Source: Bacillota bacterium (GTDB lineage Bacteria; Bacillota_I; Bacilli_A; RFN20; CAG-288). Taken from it: a stretch of DNA of 42,995 bases. The stretch spans positions 1 to 42,995 of the forward strand of contig JAEWSJ010000018.1 in the NCBI GenBank assembly GCA_023398335.1, given 5' to 3'. Every line of letters begins with the position of its first letter. Positions within the stretch are counted from its first letter, which is position 1. Position numbers and translations under genes: made by a program. Shown here one piece after another: positions 1 to 8,223 of this stretch. The notes beneath the pieces are model-generated. The model had not been told where the DNA came from. It was given only the letters and a program-made list of their open reading frames with translations, and did not search any database.

Positions 1-745
1 CGATAGGACAATGGTCTGAACCAAAAATTTCATTATGAATTTCAGAATTATTTACTAAGTTCATAATTCTATCTGAAACAACGAAATAATCAATTCTCCA
101 CCCAGAATTCTTCTCTCTAGCTCTAAAACGATAACTCCACCATGAATACTTAACTTCATCTCCGTGTATCTTTCTAAAAGTATCAACAAAACCCATAGAA
201 AGAAGATTGGTGAACTCCGTTCTTTCTTCAACAGTAAATCCTGCATTATGCGTATTTGTCTTTGGATTCTTTAAATCAATCTCTTCATGAGCAACATTTA
301 AGTCTCCACAGTATACAACCGGTTTAATTTTATCTAGCGAACTTAAATATTCTCTTAAGTCGTTTTCAAAAGCGACTCTAAAACCTAAACGTTTTAGTTC
401 TTCACCAGAATTAGGAACATAGCAACATACAAAATAGAAATAATCAAATTCTAAGGTTATCGCTCTTCCTTCTTCATCGTACTTACCATCGATTAAGCCG
501 TACTTTATTGATAACGGATTAAGTCGAGAAAAGACCGCTACTCCTGAATAACCTTTCTTAACTTTAGAATTTGTCCAATAGACATTATATCCTTCAGGAT
601 TAAAAGGAAAATTATCATGACTATCTTCAGTAAACTTCGTTTCTTGAATTCCAAAAATATCAGCGTCAAGTTCTTTAAAATCTCTTTCAAAATCTTTACC
701 TAATATTGCTCTTATTCCGTTAACATTAAATGATACAATTTTCAT
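1..745 (-). CDS. exoA: Exodeoxyribonuclease III / AP endonuclease (3' end beyond window)
   Basis: Partial gene of 248 codons that runs off the window start; families of this type are about 250 residues, so only a few C-terminal residues are missing. It is a Mg-dependent endonuclease/exonuclease/phosphatase-fold enzyme that cuts DNA at abasic sites in base excision repair. Visible motifs are MKIVSFNVNGIRA at the N terminus, the metal-binding IQETK at about residues 33-37, GDLNVAH at about 145, WWSYR at about 203 and GSDHCPI at the edge. The start at 745 is preceded by AAGGAG at a good distance. A strong terminator of the upstream DUF1292 gene lies in front of it, so it probably has its own promoter; the AT-rich stretch 755-785 could hold one, but I see no convincing -35 box. 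Confidence 0.95.
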   Translation of the reverse strand, partial: MKIVSFNVNGIRAILGKDFERDFKELDADIFGIQETKFTEDSHDNFPFNPEGYNVYWTNSKVKKGYSGVAVFSRLNPLSIKYGLIDGKYDEEGRAITLEFDYFYFVCCYVPNSGEELKRLGFRVAFENDLREYLSSLDKIKPVVYCGDLNVAHEEIDLKNPKTNTHNAGFTVEERTEFTNLLSMGFVDTFRKIHGDEVKYSWWSYRFRAREKNSGWRIDYFVVSDRIMNLVNNSEIHNEIFGSDHCPI

Positions 746-794
746 CTTTTATCTCCTTCGAAATCATATATATATTTTACTATAACCAAAAGAA

Positions 795-825
795 AAGTTG
801 TATGTTAATGCACAACATACAACTT
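795..825 (-). terminator. Rho-independent terminator of the DUF1292 gene
   Basis: A perfect 12-bp inverted repeat (AAGTTGTATGTT with its complement, 7-nt loop) sits just after the stop codon at 832. On the minus strand it is followed by TTTTCTTTT. Confidence 0.85.
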
Positions 826-831
826 AATTAG

Positions 832-1242
832 TTACTTATTTGAGGAGCAAGAACAACCGCAAGAGCAAGACTCTTCTTTATCTGCATCTCCACAGCAACA
901 AGAGCAAGAAGATTCACCATTCTCTCCGCAAGAACAATTAACTTCATGCGATGAGGTTTCAACCATCTCACCATCTTCACCTACTTGAACTAAATCACCA
1001 TTTTGGAAAGCTTGGAAGGTATCTTGTAAGAATTCTTCAAGATCAGGTTCAATATCTTCACCAATTTGTTCAATATTTCCTTCTTCATCACTTTGTAATA
1101 CAATTACACTTTCAGCATCTTCTGGGTCAGCAATGTAAAGATATCTAATATTATTGTCTGGATTTACAATACTAAACAATAACTCAACTTCAACATCTTT
1201 TCCTGTTTCATCAGTTAATACAATAACGTTCTTTTTACTCAT
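832..1242 (-). CDS. DUF1292 (YrzB-like) protein with cysteine-rich tail
   Basis: 136 residues. The first 80-90 residues match the DUF1292/YrzB type: an N-terminal beta-rich block (NVIVLTDETGKDVEVELLF), then YLYIADPED and an acidic stretch. Function of the family is unknown. The last 36 residues are unusual: ten cysteines arranged as CSC, CSCCCG and CSCGCSC, which could bind metal. The start at 1242 has AAGGAA upstream. In Bacillus subtilis the family member yrzB lies downstream of alaS with yrzL (ireB) and yrrK (ruvX) between them (known synteny); here it directly follows alaS and the two middle genes are absent. It has its own candidate promoter at 1311-1338 and its own terminator. Confidence 0.85.
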   Translation of the reverse strand: MSKKNVIVLTDETGKDVEVELLFSIVNPDNNIRYLYIADPEDAESVIVLQSDEEGNIEQIGEDIEPDLEEFLQDTFQAFQNGDLVQVGEDGEMVETSSHEVNCSCGENGESSCSCCCGDADKEESCSCGCSCSSNK

Positions 1243-1310
1243 TTATTAATTCCTTTCTGTAAATAAGTTTCGAATTTACTTGAACTATCTTCCAAAAAAC
1301 TATTTGCTTT

Positions 1311-1338
1311 AGAATAGATAGTCATTATCATCTATCAA
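1311..1338 (-). promoter_or_regulatory. Candidate promoter of the DUF1292 gene
   Basis: On the minus strand TTGATA (1338-1333), a 16-nt spacer, then TATTCT (1316-1311). It lies between alaS and the DUF1292 start. No other gene is seen in the 176-nt gap. Confidence 0.5.
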
Positions 1339-1418
1339 AGTAATTATAAAGAAGAAAAATTTTCCGTTAGAATTTCTTTGAATATGTGAGCACTTTGCCC
1401 TTAGAAGTTAAACCTAAA

Positions 1419-4028
1419 TTAACGAATTAACTCCTTAAATGTCTTACATGCTTCATCAATATTGTCTTTAGAAGTAAATCCACCGAAAGCAATATCAGGT
1501 TTACCACCACCAGAGCCATTAAGAACTGCACATGTAGACTTAACTAATATACCCGCTTTTAGTCCTGCTTTCAAAGCATTTTGCCCTAAAGCGACACATA
1601 ATTCTGATTTTGTCTCTTTTAAATTGAATAATAAGACAATTGATTTGTCATCATTTACGATAGCTTTCGATAAATCAACTACTTGATCATGAGCGAAATC
1701 ATTAATGATACTTAAATATAAATGGTAATCATTATATTCTTCAAAGGAAGATTTAATTTCTTTAATTTTAGTAGATACAATCTTACCTTGAAGCAACTTA
1801 ATTTGATTTTGCATACTTTCTTTATCGTTATTAATCGAATTTAACTTCGAAATAATTTCACGATCAGATTTAACATTAACTAACTTACATATATCTAATA
1901 ATTCGTTTTGCTTTTCTTTCAAATACTCATAGGCTTTAAGTCCGGTATATGCCACAATTCTTCTTACACCAGAAGAAATAGCTTCCTCAGACGCAATAAC
2001 AAAAACACCTAAGTCAGAAGTATTTGATACATGTGTACCAGCACAAAACTCTTTTGAATAATTGCCGAATGAGACGACTCTAACAATATCTTCGTATTTT
2101 TCATTGAATAAAGCCATAGCACCAGTTTTTTTAGCTTCTTCTATTTCCATTAAATCGGTATGACAATCAATATGTTCACGAATTACTTCGTTGACTTTTT
2201 GCTCAACTTTATCAATTTCTTCTTGAGTTAATTTACGATCAAAAGCAATATCAAAACGCATCATATCTGGAGATACAAAACTACCAGCTTGATGAACGTC
2301 TTTGGAAACACATTGTTGTAAAGCTGCTTGAAGTAAGTGAGCGGCTGAGTGATTACATCTAGTTAATTGTCTTCTCTTAAAGTCTGGTAAAAGAGTAAAA
2401 CTATCTCCAACTTTAACTTCTCCAAACAAAACATCAACATGATGTAAATGTTGCTTATTTGGTGATTTAATAACACCTGTAACATTCATCGAACAGTTAT
2501 CATTTTTTACTTCACCAATATCAGAAACTTGCCCACCAGATTCAGCGTAGAAATTTGTACTTTCAAAGATTACATCGCCCTCGCTATCTAATGAATCAAC
2601 TTTAACACCATCCTTAAATAAAGCAATAACTTTAGAAGTAATAACTTTTTCATCATAAGTAAAGATTGATTTTGTAGTGAAATCCATCAAATCTTTTGAT
2701 TGAGAACCAAAAGATTCTCTATCACCTCTAGCATTTCTCGCCCTTTGCTTTTGATTCTCTAATTCAGTTTTATATGATTCAACATCGACTGTTTTTCCCT
2801 TTTCAGAAGATATCTCAATTGTAAGTTCAAGAGGGAAACCATAAGTGTCGGATAGTTTAAACGCATCTTCACCGGAAAGAACATTACCTGACTTTTCAAG
2901 ATAAGAATTCAACATATTTTCACCTTGCTTAAGTGTTTTGGCAAATTTCATTTCTTCGGATAAGACCATCTTTGATACACGTTCTTGATTATCCAATAAA
3001 TACGGATAGAAATGAGACATCGATAAACAAACTACCTTAACAAGTTCAGACAAAGAACCTGTACTTAAATTTAATTTATTCGCATATCTAATAGCTCTTC
3101 TAACTAAACGACGAAGAACATAGCCACGTCCATCATTAGAAAATACCGCTCCATCAGCTAAAGCAAAGGTAACGGAACGAATATGGTCAGCAATAACTCT
3201 ATATGCTAATTTATTCTCTCCATCATAAGGTTTGTCACTTCTCTCTTTTATCCAGGTGATATAAGGCATAAATAGATCAGTGTCAAAATTAGTTTCGGCT
3301 TCTTGAATAACGCAAGCAAATCTTTCTAGGCCCGCTCCTGTATCAATATTTTTCGATGGCAATTCTTTGTATTCTGAACGAGAAACACCAGGCTTCGAAT
3401 TAAACTGACTAAAAACAATATTCCATAATTCAATATATCTATCATTCTCTAAATCATTGCGTAATAACTCTTCACCTTTATTTTCCGGATCATACTTTTC
3501 ACCACGATCAAAATAAATCTCTGTATCCGGGCCACATGGACCTTCACCAATTTCCCAGAAATTTGTTTCAAGTGGAATCATATGAGATTCAGCAATACCG
3601 CTTTTAATCCATAATTCCTTAGTCTTAATATCATCTGGGAAATATGAAACGTATAATTTATCCGCTGGAAATCCAAAATACTTTTCATTCATCAACAATT
3701 CAGCAGCCCACGGTATAACTTCATCTCTAAAATAATCTCCGATAGAAAAGTTACCAAGCATTTCAAAGAATGTATGATGACGAGCCGTATAACCAACGTT
3801 TTCAATATCGTTGGTTCTAATGCATTTTTGCGCATTAGTAATACGTCTGTGCTTTGGTCTTTCTGATCCATCAAAATATTTCTTTAATGCAGCAACGCCA
3901 GCATTAATCCATAGTAAAGTTGGATCGTTATTTGGAACTAACGACGCACTTGGTTCAATATAATGTTCCTTTGATTTAAAGAATTCAAGCCAAGTATCAC
4001 GAATTTCATCTGATGTCATTTTTCTCAT
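1419..4028 (-). CDS. alaS: Alanyl-tRNA synthetase
   Basis: 869 residues, the normal bacterial length. Charges tRNA-Ala in the cytoplasm. The N-terminal class II catalytic domain shows the typical opening (TSDEIRDTWLEFFKSKEH) and motif 2 region with FFEMLGNFSIGDYF. The editing domain has the zinc site residues in NHSAAHLL (about 557) and CAGTHV (about 661). The C-terminal DHHA1 part has GSGGGKPDIAFGG. The start at 4028 is chosen because GGAGG lies 6 nt upstream; the ATG nine bases further in would be too far. It is preceded by a T-box leader, so expression is expected to rise when tRNA-Ala is uncharged. Confidence 0.98.
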   Translation of the reverse strand: MRKMTSDEIRDTWLEFFKSKEHYIEPSASLVPNNDPTLLWINAGVAALKKYFDGSERPKHRRITNAQKCIRTNDIENVGYTARHHTFFEMLGNFSIGDYFRDEVIPWAAELLMNEKYFGFPADKLYVSYFPDDIKTKELWIKSGIAESHMIPLETNFWEIGEGPCGPDTEIYFDRGEKYDPENKGEELLRNDLENDRYIELWNIVFSQFNSKPGVSRSEYKELPSKNIDTGAGLERFACVIQEAETNFDTDLFMPYITWIKERSDKPYDGENKLAYRVIADHIRSVTFALADGAVFSNDGRGYVLRRLVRRAIRYANKLNLSTGSLSELVKVVCLSMSHFYPYLLDNQERVSKMVLSEEMKFAKTLKQGENMLNSYLEKSGNVLSGEDAFKLSDTYGFPLELTIEISSEKGKTVDVESYKTELENQKQRARNARGDRESFGSQSKDLMDFTTKSIFTYDEKVITSKVIALFKDGVKVDSLDSEGDVIFESTNFYAESGGQVSDIGEVKNDNCSMNVTGVIKSPNKQHLHHVDVLFGEVKVGDSFTLLPDFKRRQLTRCNHSAAHLLQAALQQCVSKDVHQAGSFVSPDMMRFDIAFDRKLTQEEIDKVEQKVNEVIREHIDCHTDLMEIEEAKKTGAMALFNEKYEDIVRVVSFGNYSKEFCAGTHVSNTSDLGVFVIASEEAISSGVRRIVAYTGLKAYEYLKEKQNELLDICKLVNVKSDREIISKLNSINNDKESMQNQIKLLQGKIVSTKIKEIKSSFEEYNDYHLYLSIINDFAHDQVVDLSKAIVNDDKSIVLLFNLKETKSELCVALGQNALKAGLKAGILVKSTCAVLNGSGGGKPDIAFGGFTSKDNIDEACKTFKELIR

Positions 4029-4029
4029 A

Positions 4030-4200
4030 TTCTACCTCCATATAAAAAAGCACCACTATTCAGGAACGGGTTTTCCCGCGGTACCATCCTGATTCACATT
4101 TAGTGCTCTTAATTACTTTTTATCTCGTACGCCGATTACGCGGTCTTCTAAACGAGTGGCGTGAAGATTTCTCTTCTTAGTTCGTTATCTTTGAAGACAT
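4030..4200 (-). promoter_or_regulatory. T-box riboswitch leader of alaS
   Basis: On the minus strand the conserved T-box core GATGGTACCGCG occurs just before the gene, and the flanking arms form the competing terminator at 4044-4107. Stem I is closed by GTCTTC near the 5' end pairing with GAAGAC; an inner AACGA/TCGTT helix leaves a loop holding GCC, a plausible alanine specifier codon. The leader is short (about 170 nt), so stem I looks reduced. The family senses the charging state of the matching tRNA through the specifier codon and the 3' NCCA end. Confidence 0.92.
4044..4107 (-). terminator. Regulated terminator of the T-box
   Basis: AGCACTA near 4107-4101 pairs with TAGTGGTGCT, helped by TCAGGA/TCCTGA and CGGG/CCCG helices inside. 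It is followed on the minus strand by six T. Its 5' side contains the T-box core, so antitermination and termination exclude each other. Confidence 0.85.
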
Positions 4201-4212
4201 AATTAGTTTATT

Positions 4213-4242
4213 ATTTTACACATAAAAAGTAAAGCGAAACAA
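4213..4242 (-). promoter_or_regulatory. Candidate alaS promoter
   Basis: Minus-strand TTGTTT (4242-4237), an 18-nt spacer ending TGTG, and TAAAAT (4218-4213). Placed a few bases upstream of the T-box stem I, as expected. The remaining 4243-4366 is AT-rich and holds nothing else I can name. Confidence 0.6.
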
Positions 4243-4366
4243 AGATCAAAATATGTTTATGCTAATTCAAATATTAAAGTAACATAAAATCTATCAAAGA
4301 CCAAAAACTTATTAATTATTAATAAAACAAATCAAAAATAAATATCATTATTATCAATCAAAAAAA

Positions 4367-4375
4367 TGATAAAAT
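4367..4375 (+). promoter_or_regulatory. Extended -10 promoter of the sirtuin gene
   Basis: TG-A-TAAAAT matches the TGn-extended -10 form. It overlaps an upstream ATG at 4366, which shows that this ATG is not the start. Transcription would begin near 4382, giving a leader of only about 14 nt. Confidence 0.55.
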
Positions 4376-4395
4376 TATTTATGAGGAATACATTA

Positions 4396-5109
4396 ATGAA
4401 TAAAAATCTCGAAACATTACAAAAATATATTTATGAAGCTAAAAACATTGTCTTTTTTGGTGGCGCAGGAGTATCAACCGAATCAGGTATTCCAGATTTT
4501 CGCTCTGCTAGCGGTATTTTCACTAAAAATTTATCAGCTGAAAAAATCGTTTCTCATACATATTTTTATTCACATACAAAAGAATTCTACGATTTCTATA
4601 AAAATAAAATGATGTTCTTATCTGCTAAGCCAAATGCCTGCCATCAAAAATTAGCGGAAATGGAGCAAAGCGGTAAAAAAATAACAATTATTACTCAAAA
4701 TATTGATGGCTTGCATCAAATTGCTGGTTCAAAAAACGTAATTGAATTACATGGGTCGATTCATCGAAATTATTGCACATCATGCCATAAGTTTTTTTCT
4801 GCAGAATGCATTAAAAACAGCACTTCAATCCCTCACTGTGATGAATGTGGAAGCATTATTAAGCCAGATGTCGTTCTTTATGAGGAAGAATTAGATATGA
4901 ATAACATCATATCAGCGATAGATGCTATTGAAAAAGCTGATCTACTAATAATCGGTGGAACTTCACTTAAAGTATATCCAGCAGCCTCTTTTATTAAATA
5001 TTATAGAGGCAACAAAAAAGTATATATAAACTTAAACGATAACCCCTTAAGTTTGGATTATCTCTATATAAATGACAAAATAGGAAGTGTCTTTAAAGAA
5101 ACAAAATAA
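4396..5109 (+). CDS. cobB: NAD-dependent protein deacylase, sirtuin family
   Basis: 237 residues from the chosen start; bacterial SIR2 proteins are about 230-250. Removes acetyl or other acyl groups from lysines and consumes NAD, making nicotinamide and O-acyl-ADP-ribose. Visible motifs are GAGVSTESGIPDFRS (NAD binding, about residues 23-37), TQNIDGLH at about 100, the catalytic His in ELHGSIH (about 119) and four zinc cysteines as CTSC (127, 130) and CDEC (148, 151). The start at 4396 has GAGGAA 7 nt upstream; the ATG at 4366 lies inside the -10 box. The gene stands alone, convergent with the ABC transporter gene. Confidence 0.95.
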   Translation: MNKNLETLQKYIYEAKNIVFFGGAGVSTESGIPDFRSASGIFTKNLSAEKIVSHTYFYSHTKEFYDFYKNKMMFLSAKPNACHQKLAEMEQSGKKITIITQNIDGLHQIAGSKNVIELHGSIHRNYCTSCHKFFSAECIKNSTSIPHCDECGSIIKPDVVLYEEELDMNNIISAIDAIEKADLLIIGGTSLKVYPAASFIKYYRGNKKVYINLNDNPLSLDYLYINDKIGSVFKETK

Positions 5110-5112
5110 TCT

Positions 5113-6900
5113 CTAATTAATTGATAAATCTAAATTCTTAATTGTTTCATTAACCCTAAATTGTAAATCATATAATTGATGGTAAATACCATTTTCTTTT
5201 GCTATTAATTCTTCATGAGAACCGTATTCTTTAATTACGCCCTCGGAAATAACTACAATTTTTGTAGCATTTTTAATTGTTGATAATCTGTGAGCGACAA
5301 CTAAAGTTGTCCTTCCTTTACACAACTCATCTAACGCTTCCTGAATCAATATCTCCGTTGTATTATCAAGAGCGGAAGTTGCTTCATCAAGAATCAATAT
5401 AGCTGGGTTTTTCAAGAAAACACGAGCTATTGATAATCTTTGCTTTTGTCCACCGGATAATTTTACTCCACGTTCACCTATTTGAGTATCAAATCCATCT
5501 TTTAATGTACATACATAATCATATATACGAGCTTTTTTACTGGCTTCAACCATTTCATCATAAGTTGCGTCTAATCTTCCATATAGAATGTTTTCACCTA
5601 TAGTTCCGTTAAATAAGAACACATCTTGTTGCACAATACCAATATTATTTCTCAAAGAAGAAAGTGTTATTTTCTTATTGTCAATTCCGTCAATTAGTAT
5701 ATGTCCTGTATACCCCTTATAGAAACCTGGTATCAAATGACAAATAGTCGTTTTACCCCCACCAGAAGGTCCAACTAAAGCCAGTTTTTCTCCCGTTTTA
5801 ATATCAAGAGAAATGTGATTCAAAACTGTTTCTCCTTCTTCATAGCCGAAAGAAACATCCTTAAATTCAATATGTCCTTTTGATTTACCTAAATTAACCG
5901 AGTTTTCATCATCAGCTTCGATAGGTTCATCCATTATTGTAACGAATCTCTTAAAACCAGTAACACCATTTTCAAATTGTTCAGTAAAGTTAATAAGGGT
6001 GGTTAAAGGATTGATAAATAAATTGATTGATACGATAAAAGCAGCAAAAACATCATAGCTAAATATTCCTTGAGCCATGAACAAAGCCCCAGCAATCAAA
6101 ACCACTAAATTGAATAAATCAGTAACAAATGCAGTTGAAGATTGAAACTTACCCATTGCCTTATACGCTTTGCTTTTAGCAGTGATAAATGATTGATTAC
6201 CAACTTCAAATTTTTCTTCTTCTTTCAAGGCATTATTAAACGCTTTAGTTACTCTGATTCCAGAAATACTATTTTGTAAGTTACCATTTATTATAGCGAC
6301 GCTTTTTCTCGATTCCATAAAAGCGGAAGACATACTTTTTTTCAAAACAACACTGATAAGAACCGCCATCGGAACTACACAAAAAATAATTAAAGTAAGA
6401 TAGACATTCAAATACATCAAATATGCGAATGTAGCAACAATCATCATTCCAGATATAAAGAAATTCTCCGGCCCATGGTGAGCTAGTTCAGAAACATCTT
6501 GTAAATCATTCGTCATTCTTGACATTATTTTTCCAGTTTCGTGCTCGTCATAATAAGAATACGGAAGTTTTTCAAGATGTCTAAACATATCTGTACGCAT
6601 TTGACCTTGCATTTTAACACCCATAACATGCCCTTGATATTGAACGAAATAACGAAGTAACAAACGACAAATATAAAGGAATAAAATAACTCCGCCAAAA
6701 ATCCAAATCATTGTAAAATCTGCGTTAGGAATATAATCTTTTGTTAATAATTGAGTTACAACTGGATAAACCATAGCAATAGCAGATATCATAAACGAAG
6801 CAAGCATATCCAATACAAAAGTCTTTTTGTATGGTCTATAGTACGAAATAAAGCGCTTAAAGAGGTGCTTAGTCTTAATATTTATTTCTTTTTCTTGCAT
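5113..6900 (-). CDS. ABC exporter, fused membrane and ATPase domains
   Basis: 595 residues, the usual size of a half-transporter that works as a homo- or heterodimer (MsbA/LmrA type). Residues 1-320 form the six-helix type I exporter domain (for example FVLDMLASFMISAIAMVYPVVTQLL). The C-terminal ATPase has Walker A GPSGGGKTT (about 379), the signature LSGGQKQR (about 480), Walker B ILILDEATSALD and the H-loop VAHRLSTI. The substrate cannot be read from sequence; lipids, drugs or peptides are all possible. No partner half-transporter is adjacent, so a homodimer is likely. Promoter TTGATA-N17-TAAGAT lies directly upstream and the start has GGAGAA. Confidence 0.93.
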   Translation of the reverse strand: MQEKEINIKTKHLFKRFISYYRPYKKTFVLDMLASFMISAIAMVYPVVTQLLTKDYIPNADFTMIWIFGGVILFLYICRLLLRYFVQYQGHVMGVKMQGQMRTDMFRHLEKLPYSYYDEHETGKIMSRMTNDLQDVSELAHHGPENFFISGMMIVATFAYLMYLNVYLTLIIFCVVPMAVLISVVLKKSMSSAFMESRKSVAIINGNLQNSISGIRVTKAFNNALKEEEKFEVGNQSFITAKSKAYKAMGKFQSSTAFVTDLFNLVVLIAGALFMAQGIFSYDVFAAFIVSINLFINPLTTLINFTEQFENGVTGFKRFVTIMDEPIEADDENSVNLGKSKGHIEFKDVSFGYEEGETVLNHISLDIKTGEKLALVGPSGGGKTTICHLIPGFYKGYTGHILIDGIDNKKITLSSLRNNIGIVQQDVFLFNGTIGENILYGRLDATYDEMVEASKKARIYDYVCTLKDGFDTQIGERGVKLSGGQKQRLSIARVFLKNPAILILDEATSALDNTTEILIQEALDELCKGRTTLVVAHRLSTIKNATKIVVISEGVIKEYGSHEELIAKENGIYHQLYDLQFRVNETIKNLDLSIN

Positions 6901-6926
6901 AAGTTTCTCCTGATAATTATCGCTTT

Positions 6927-6955
6927 ATCTTAGCACACGTTTGATGTTTTATCAA
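6927..6955 (-). promoter_or_regulatory. Promoter of the ABC exporter gene
   Basis: Minus-strand TTGATA (6955-6950), 17-nt spacer ending TGC, then TAAGAT (6932-6927): a good -35 with a TGn-extended -10. Sits between the dnaJ terminator and the gene start. Confidence 0.7.
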
Positions 6956-6967
6956 TTTATTAGCACT

Positions 6968-7000
6968 AAAAAAGCACCGATTAATTTACTTAATCAGCAC
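6968..7000 (-). terminator. Terminator of the hrcA-grpE-dnaK-dnaJ operon
   Basis: On the minus strand GTGCTGATTAA and TTAATCGGTGC form an 11-bp stem with three G-T pairs, followed by six T. Starts about 10 nt after the dnaJ stop. Confidence 0.75.
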
Positions 7001-7010
7001 TTAAATTCAT

Positions 7011-8153
7011 CTATTTTTTAAACTTCTTTTTAAATTTTTCAAATATATTATCGTTGGATAATTTTCCTTGCTCTATCTCGTTGAATTTTACTAATAAAGC
7101 ACGTTGCTCCTCAGATAACTTCAAAGGTGTTTTAACATCAAGATGAATATATTCATCACCTGGATTAACATATTCTTTTGGTGATTTAACGCCCTTACCT
7201 TTAACTCTTAAAACCGAATCTACCGCCGTTCCAGGTTTAACTTCAACTTCACAATCACCATAGACTGTTGGAACAACTAGCGTAGTTCCTAAAATAAGAT
7301 CAATTACAGAAACAGGAACAGTGACATGAATATCAAGATTATCACGTTTGAAATTACGATCAGTTTGAACCATTACAACGATATATAAATCACCTGATTC
7401 TCCACCATTGTAACCATGTTCACCCTTCCCTTGAATTCTAATTTGTTGTTCATCTTGAATTCCTGCAGGTATGTTAACTTGAATTTTAGAAGAAATATGA
7501 GTATATCCATTTCCACCACAGTGAGAACATTTATTTCTAATAATACGTCCTTTACCATGACAACGAGGACAGGCTGTTTTTTGTTCTACTACACCAAAGA
7601 TAGATTGGGATCTAGTTCTAACATAGCCAGTGCCATTACAATCCGGACAAGTGTCAAACGAAGTTCCGTTTTCTGCACCCGTGCCATTGCAATAAGTACA
7701 TGTTTCATCATATTCAACTGGAATTTCAACTTTAGTACCCATGACGGAATCCATAAAGCTTATACGAATACGTATGACTTTATCGTTTCCTCTCATTGGA
7801 CCATTTTGTTGTTTACGTCTTGAACTACCGCCACCAAAAAATTGTGAGAATAAATCATCAACATCAACATCTTGACCAAATCCATTAAAGCCGTTAAAGC
7901 CATTGAAGCCACCCGCACCAGCATTTTGATCAAAAGCGGCATGACCAAATTGATCATATTGAGCACGCTTCTTCTCATCTGACAAAATATCATATGCTTC
8001 TTGTACTTCTTCAAATTTCTTTGGAGCATCAGCATCTTTATTCAAATCAGGATGATATTTTTTAGCTAAAGTACGATAAGCTTTCTTAATTTCATCTTGA
8101 GATGCACTTTTTGAAATGCCTAGCACTTCATAAAAGTCTCTTTTTTCAGCCAT
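7011..8153 (-). CDS. dnaJ: Chaperone DnaJ (Hsp40)
   Basis: 380 residues, full length. Co-chaperone that delivers unfolded proteins to DnaK and stimulates its ATPase. The J domain covers about residues 1-70 with the HPD motif in KKYHPDLNKD, followed by a Gly/Phe-rich linker (GGFNGFNGFNGFG). Four zinc repeats CTYCNGTG, CPDCNGTG, CPRCHGKG and CSHCGGNG mark it as type I. The start at 8153 is chosen because AGGAG lies 9 nt upstream; the in-frame ATG at 8162 touches that AGGAG directly and would leave no spacing. Last gene of the heat-shock operon. Confidence 0.98.
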   Translation of the reverse strand: MAEKRDFYEVLGISKSASQDEIKKAYRTLAKKYHPDLNKDADAPKKFEEVQEAYDILSDEKKRAQYDQFGHAAFDQNAGAGGFNGFNGFNGFGQDVDVDDLFSQFFGGGSSRRKQQNGPMRGNDKVIRIRISFMDSVMGTKVEIPVEYDETCTYCNGTGAENGTSFDTCPDCNGTGYVRTRSQSIFGVVEQKTACPRCHGKGRIIRNKCSHCGGNGYTHISSKIQVNIPAGIQDEQQIRIQGKGEHGYNGGESGDLYIVVMVQTDRNFKRDNLDIHVTVPVSVIDLILGTTLVVPTVYGDCEVEVKPGTAVDSVLRVKGKGVKSPKEYVNPGDEYIHLDVKTPLKLSEEQRALLVKFNEIEQGKLSNDNIFEKFKKKFKK

Positions 8154-8180
8154 ATTTATCATCTCCTATTCATTAAAATA

Positions 8181-8208
8181 TAACGCGGGTAAATTAATAC
8201 CCACGTTA
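8181..8208 (-). other. Hairpin between dnaK and dnaJ
   Basis: TAACGTGGGT and ACCCGCGTTA form a 10-bp stem (one G-T pair) with an 8-nt loop, followed on the minus strand by TATTTTAATG. It may be a weak terminator, a processing site or an mRNA stabiliser that sets the dnaK:dnaJ ratio. Confidence 0.6.
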
Positions 8209-8223
8209 TGAAACTATATCAAA

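Noticed and set aside
951..1148. Plus-strand frame with a His/Leu/Gln-rich product.
   Set aside because: It is the reverse of the DUF1292 gene; its odd composition reflects the acidic codons on the other strand.
6961..6980. TAGCAC and AAGCACC near dnaJ as a third CIRCE.
   Set aside because: The arms are not an inverted repeat with N9 spacing; the bases belong to the operon terminator.
8154..8162. Upstream ATG as dnaJ start.
   Set aside because: It touches the AGGAG directly, leaving no spacing; the ATG at 8153 begins the normal DnaJ sequence (AEKRDFYEVLG).
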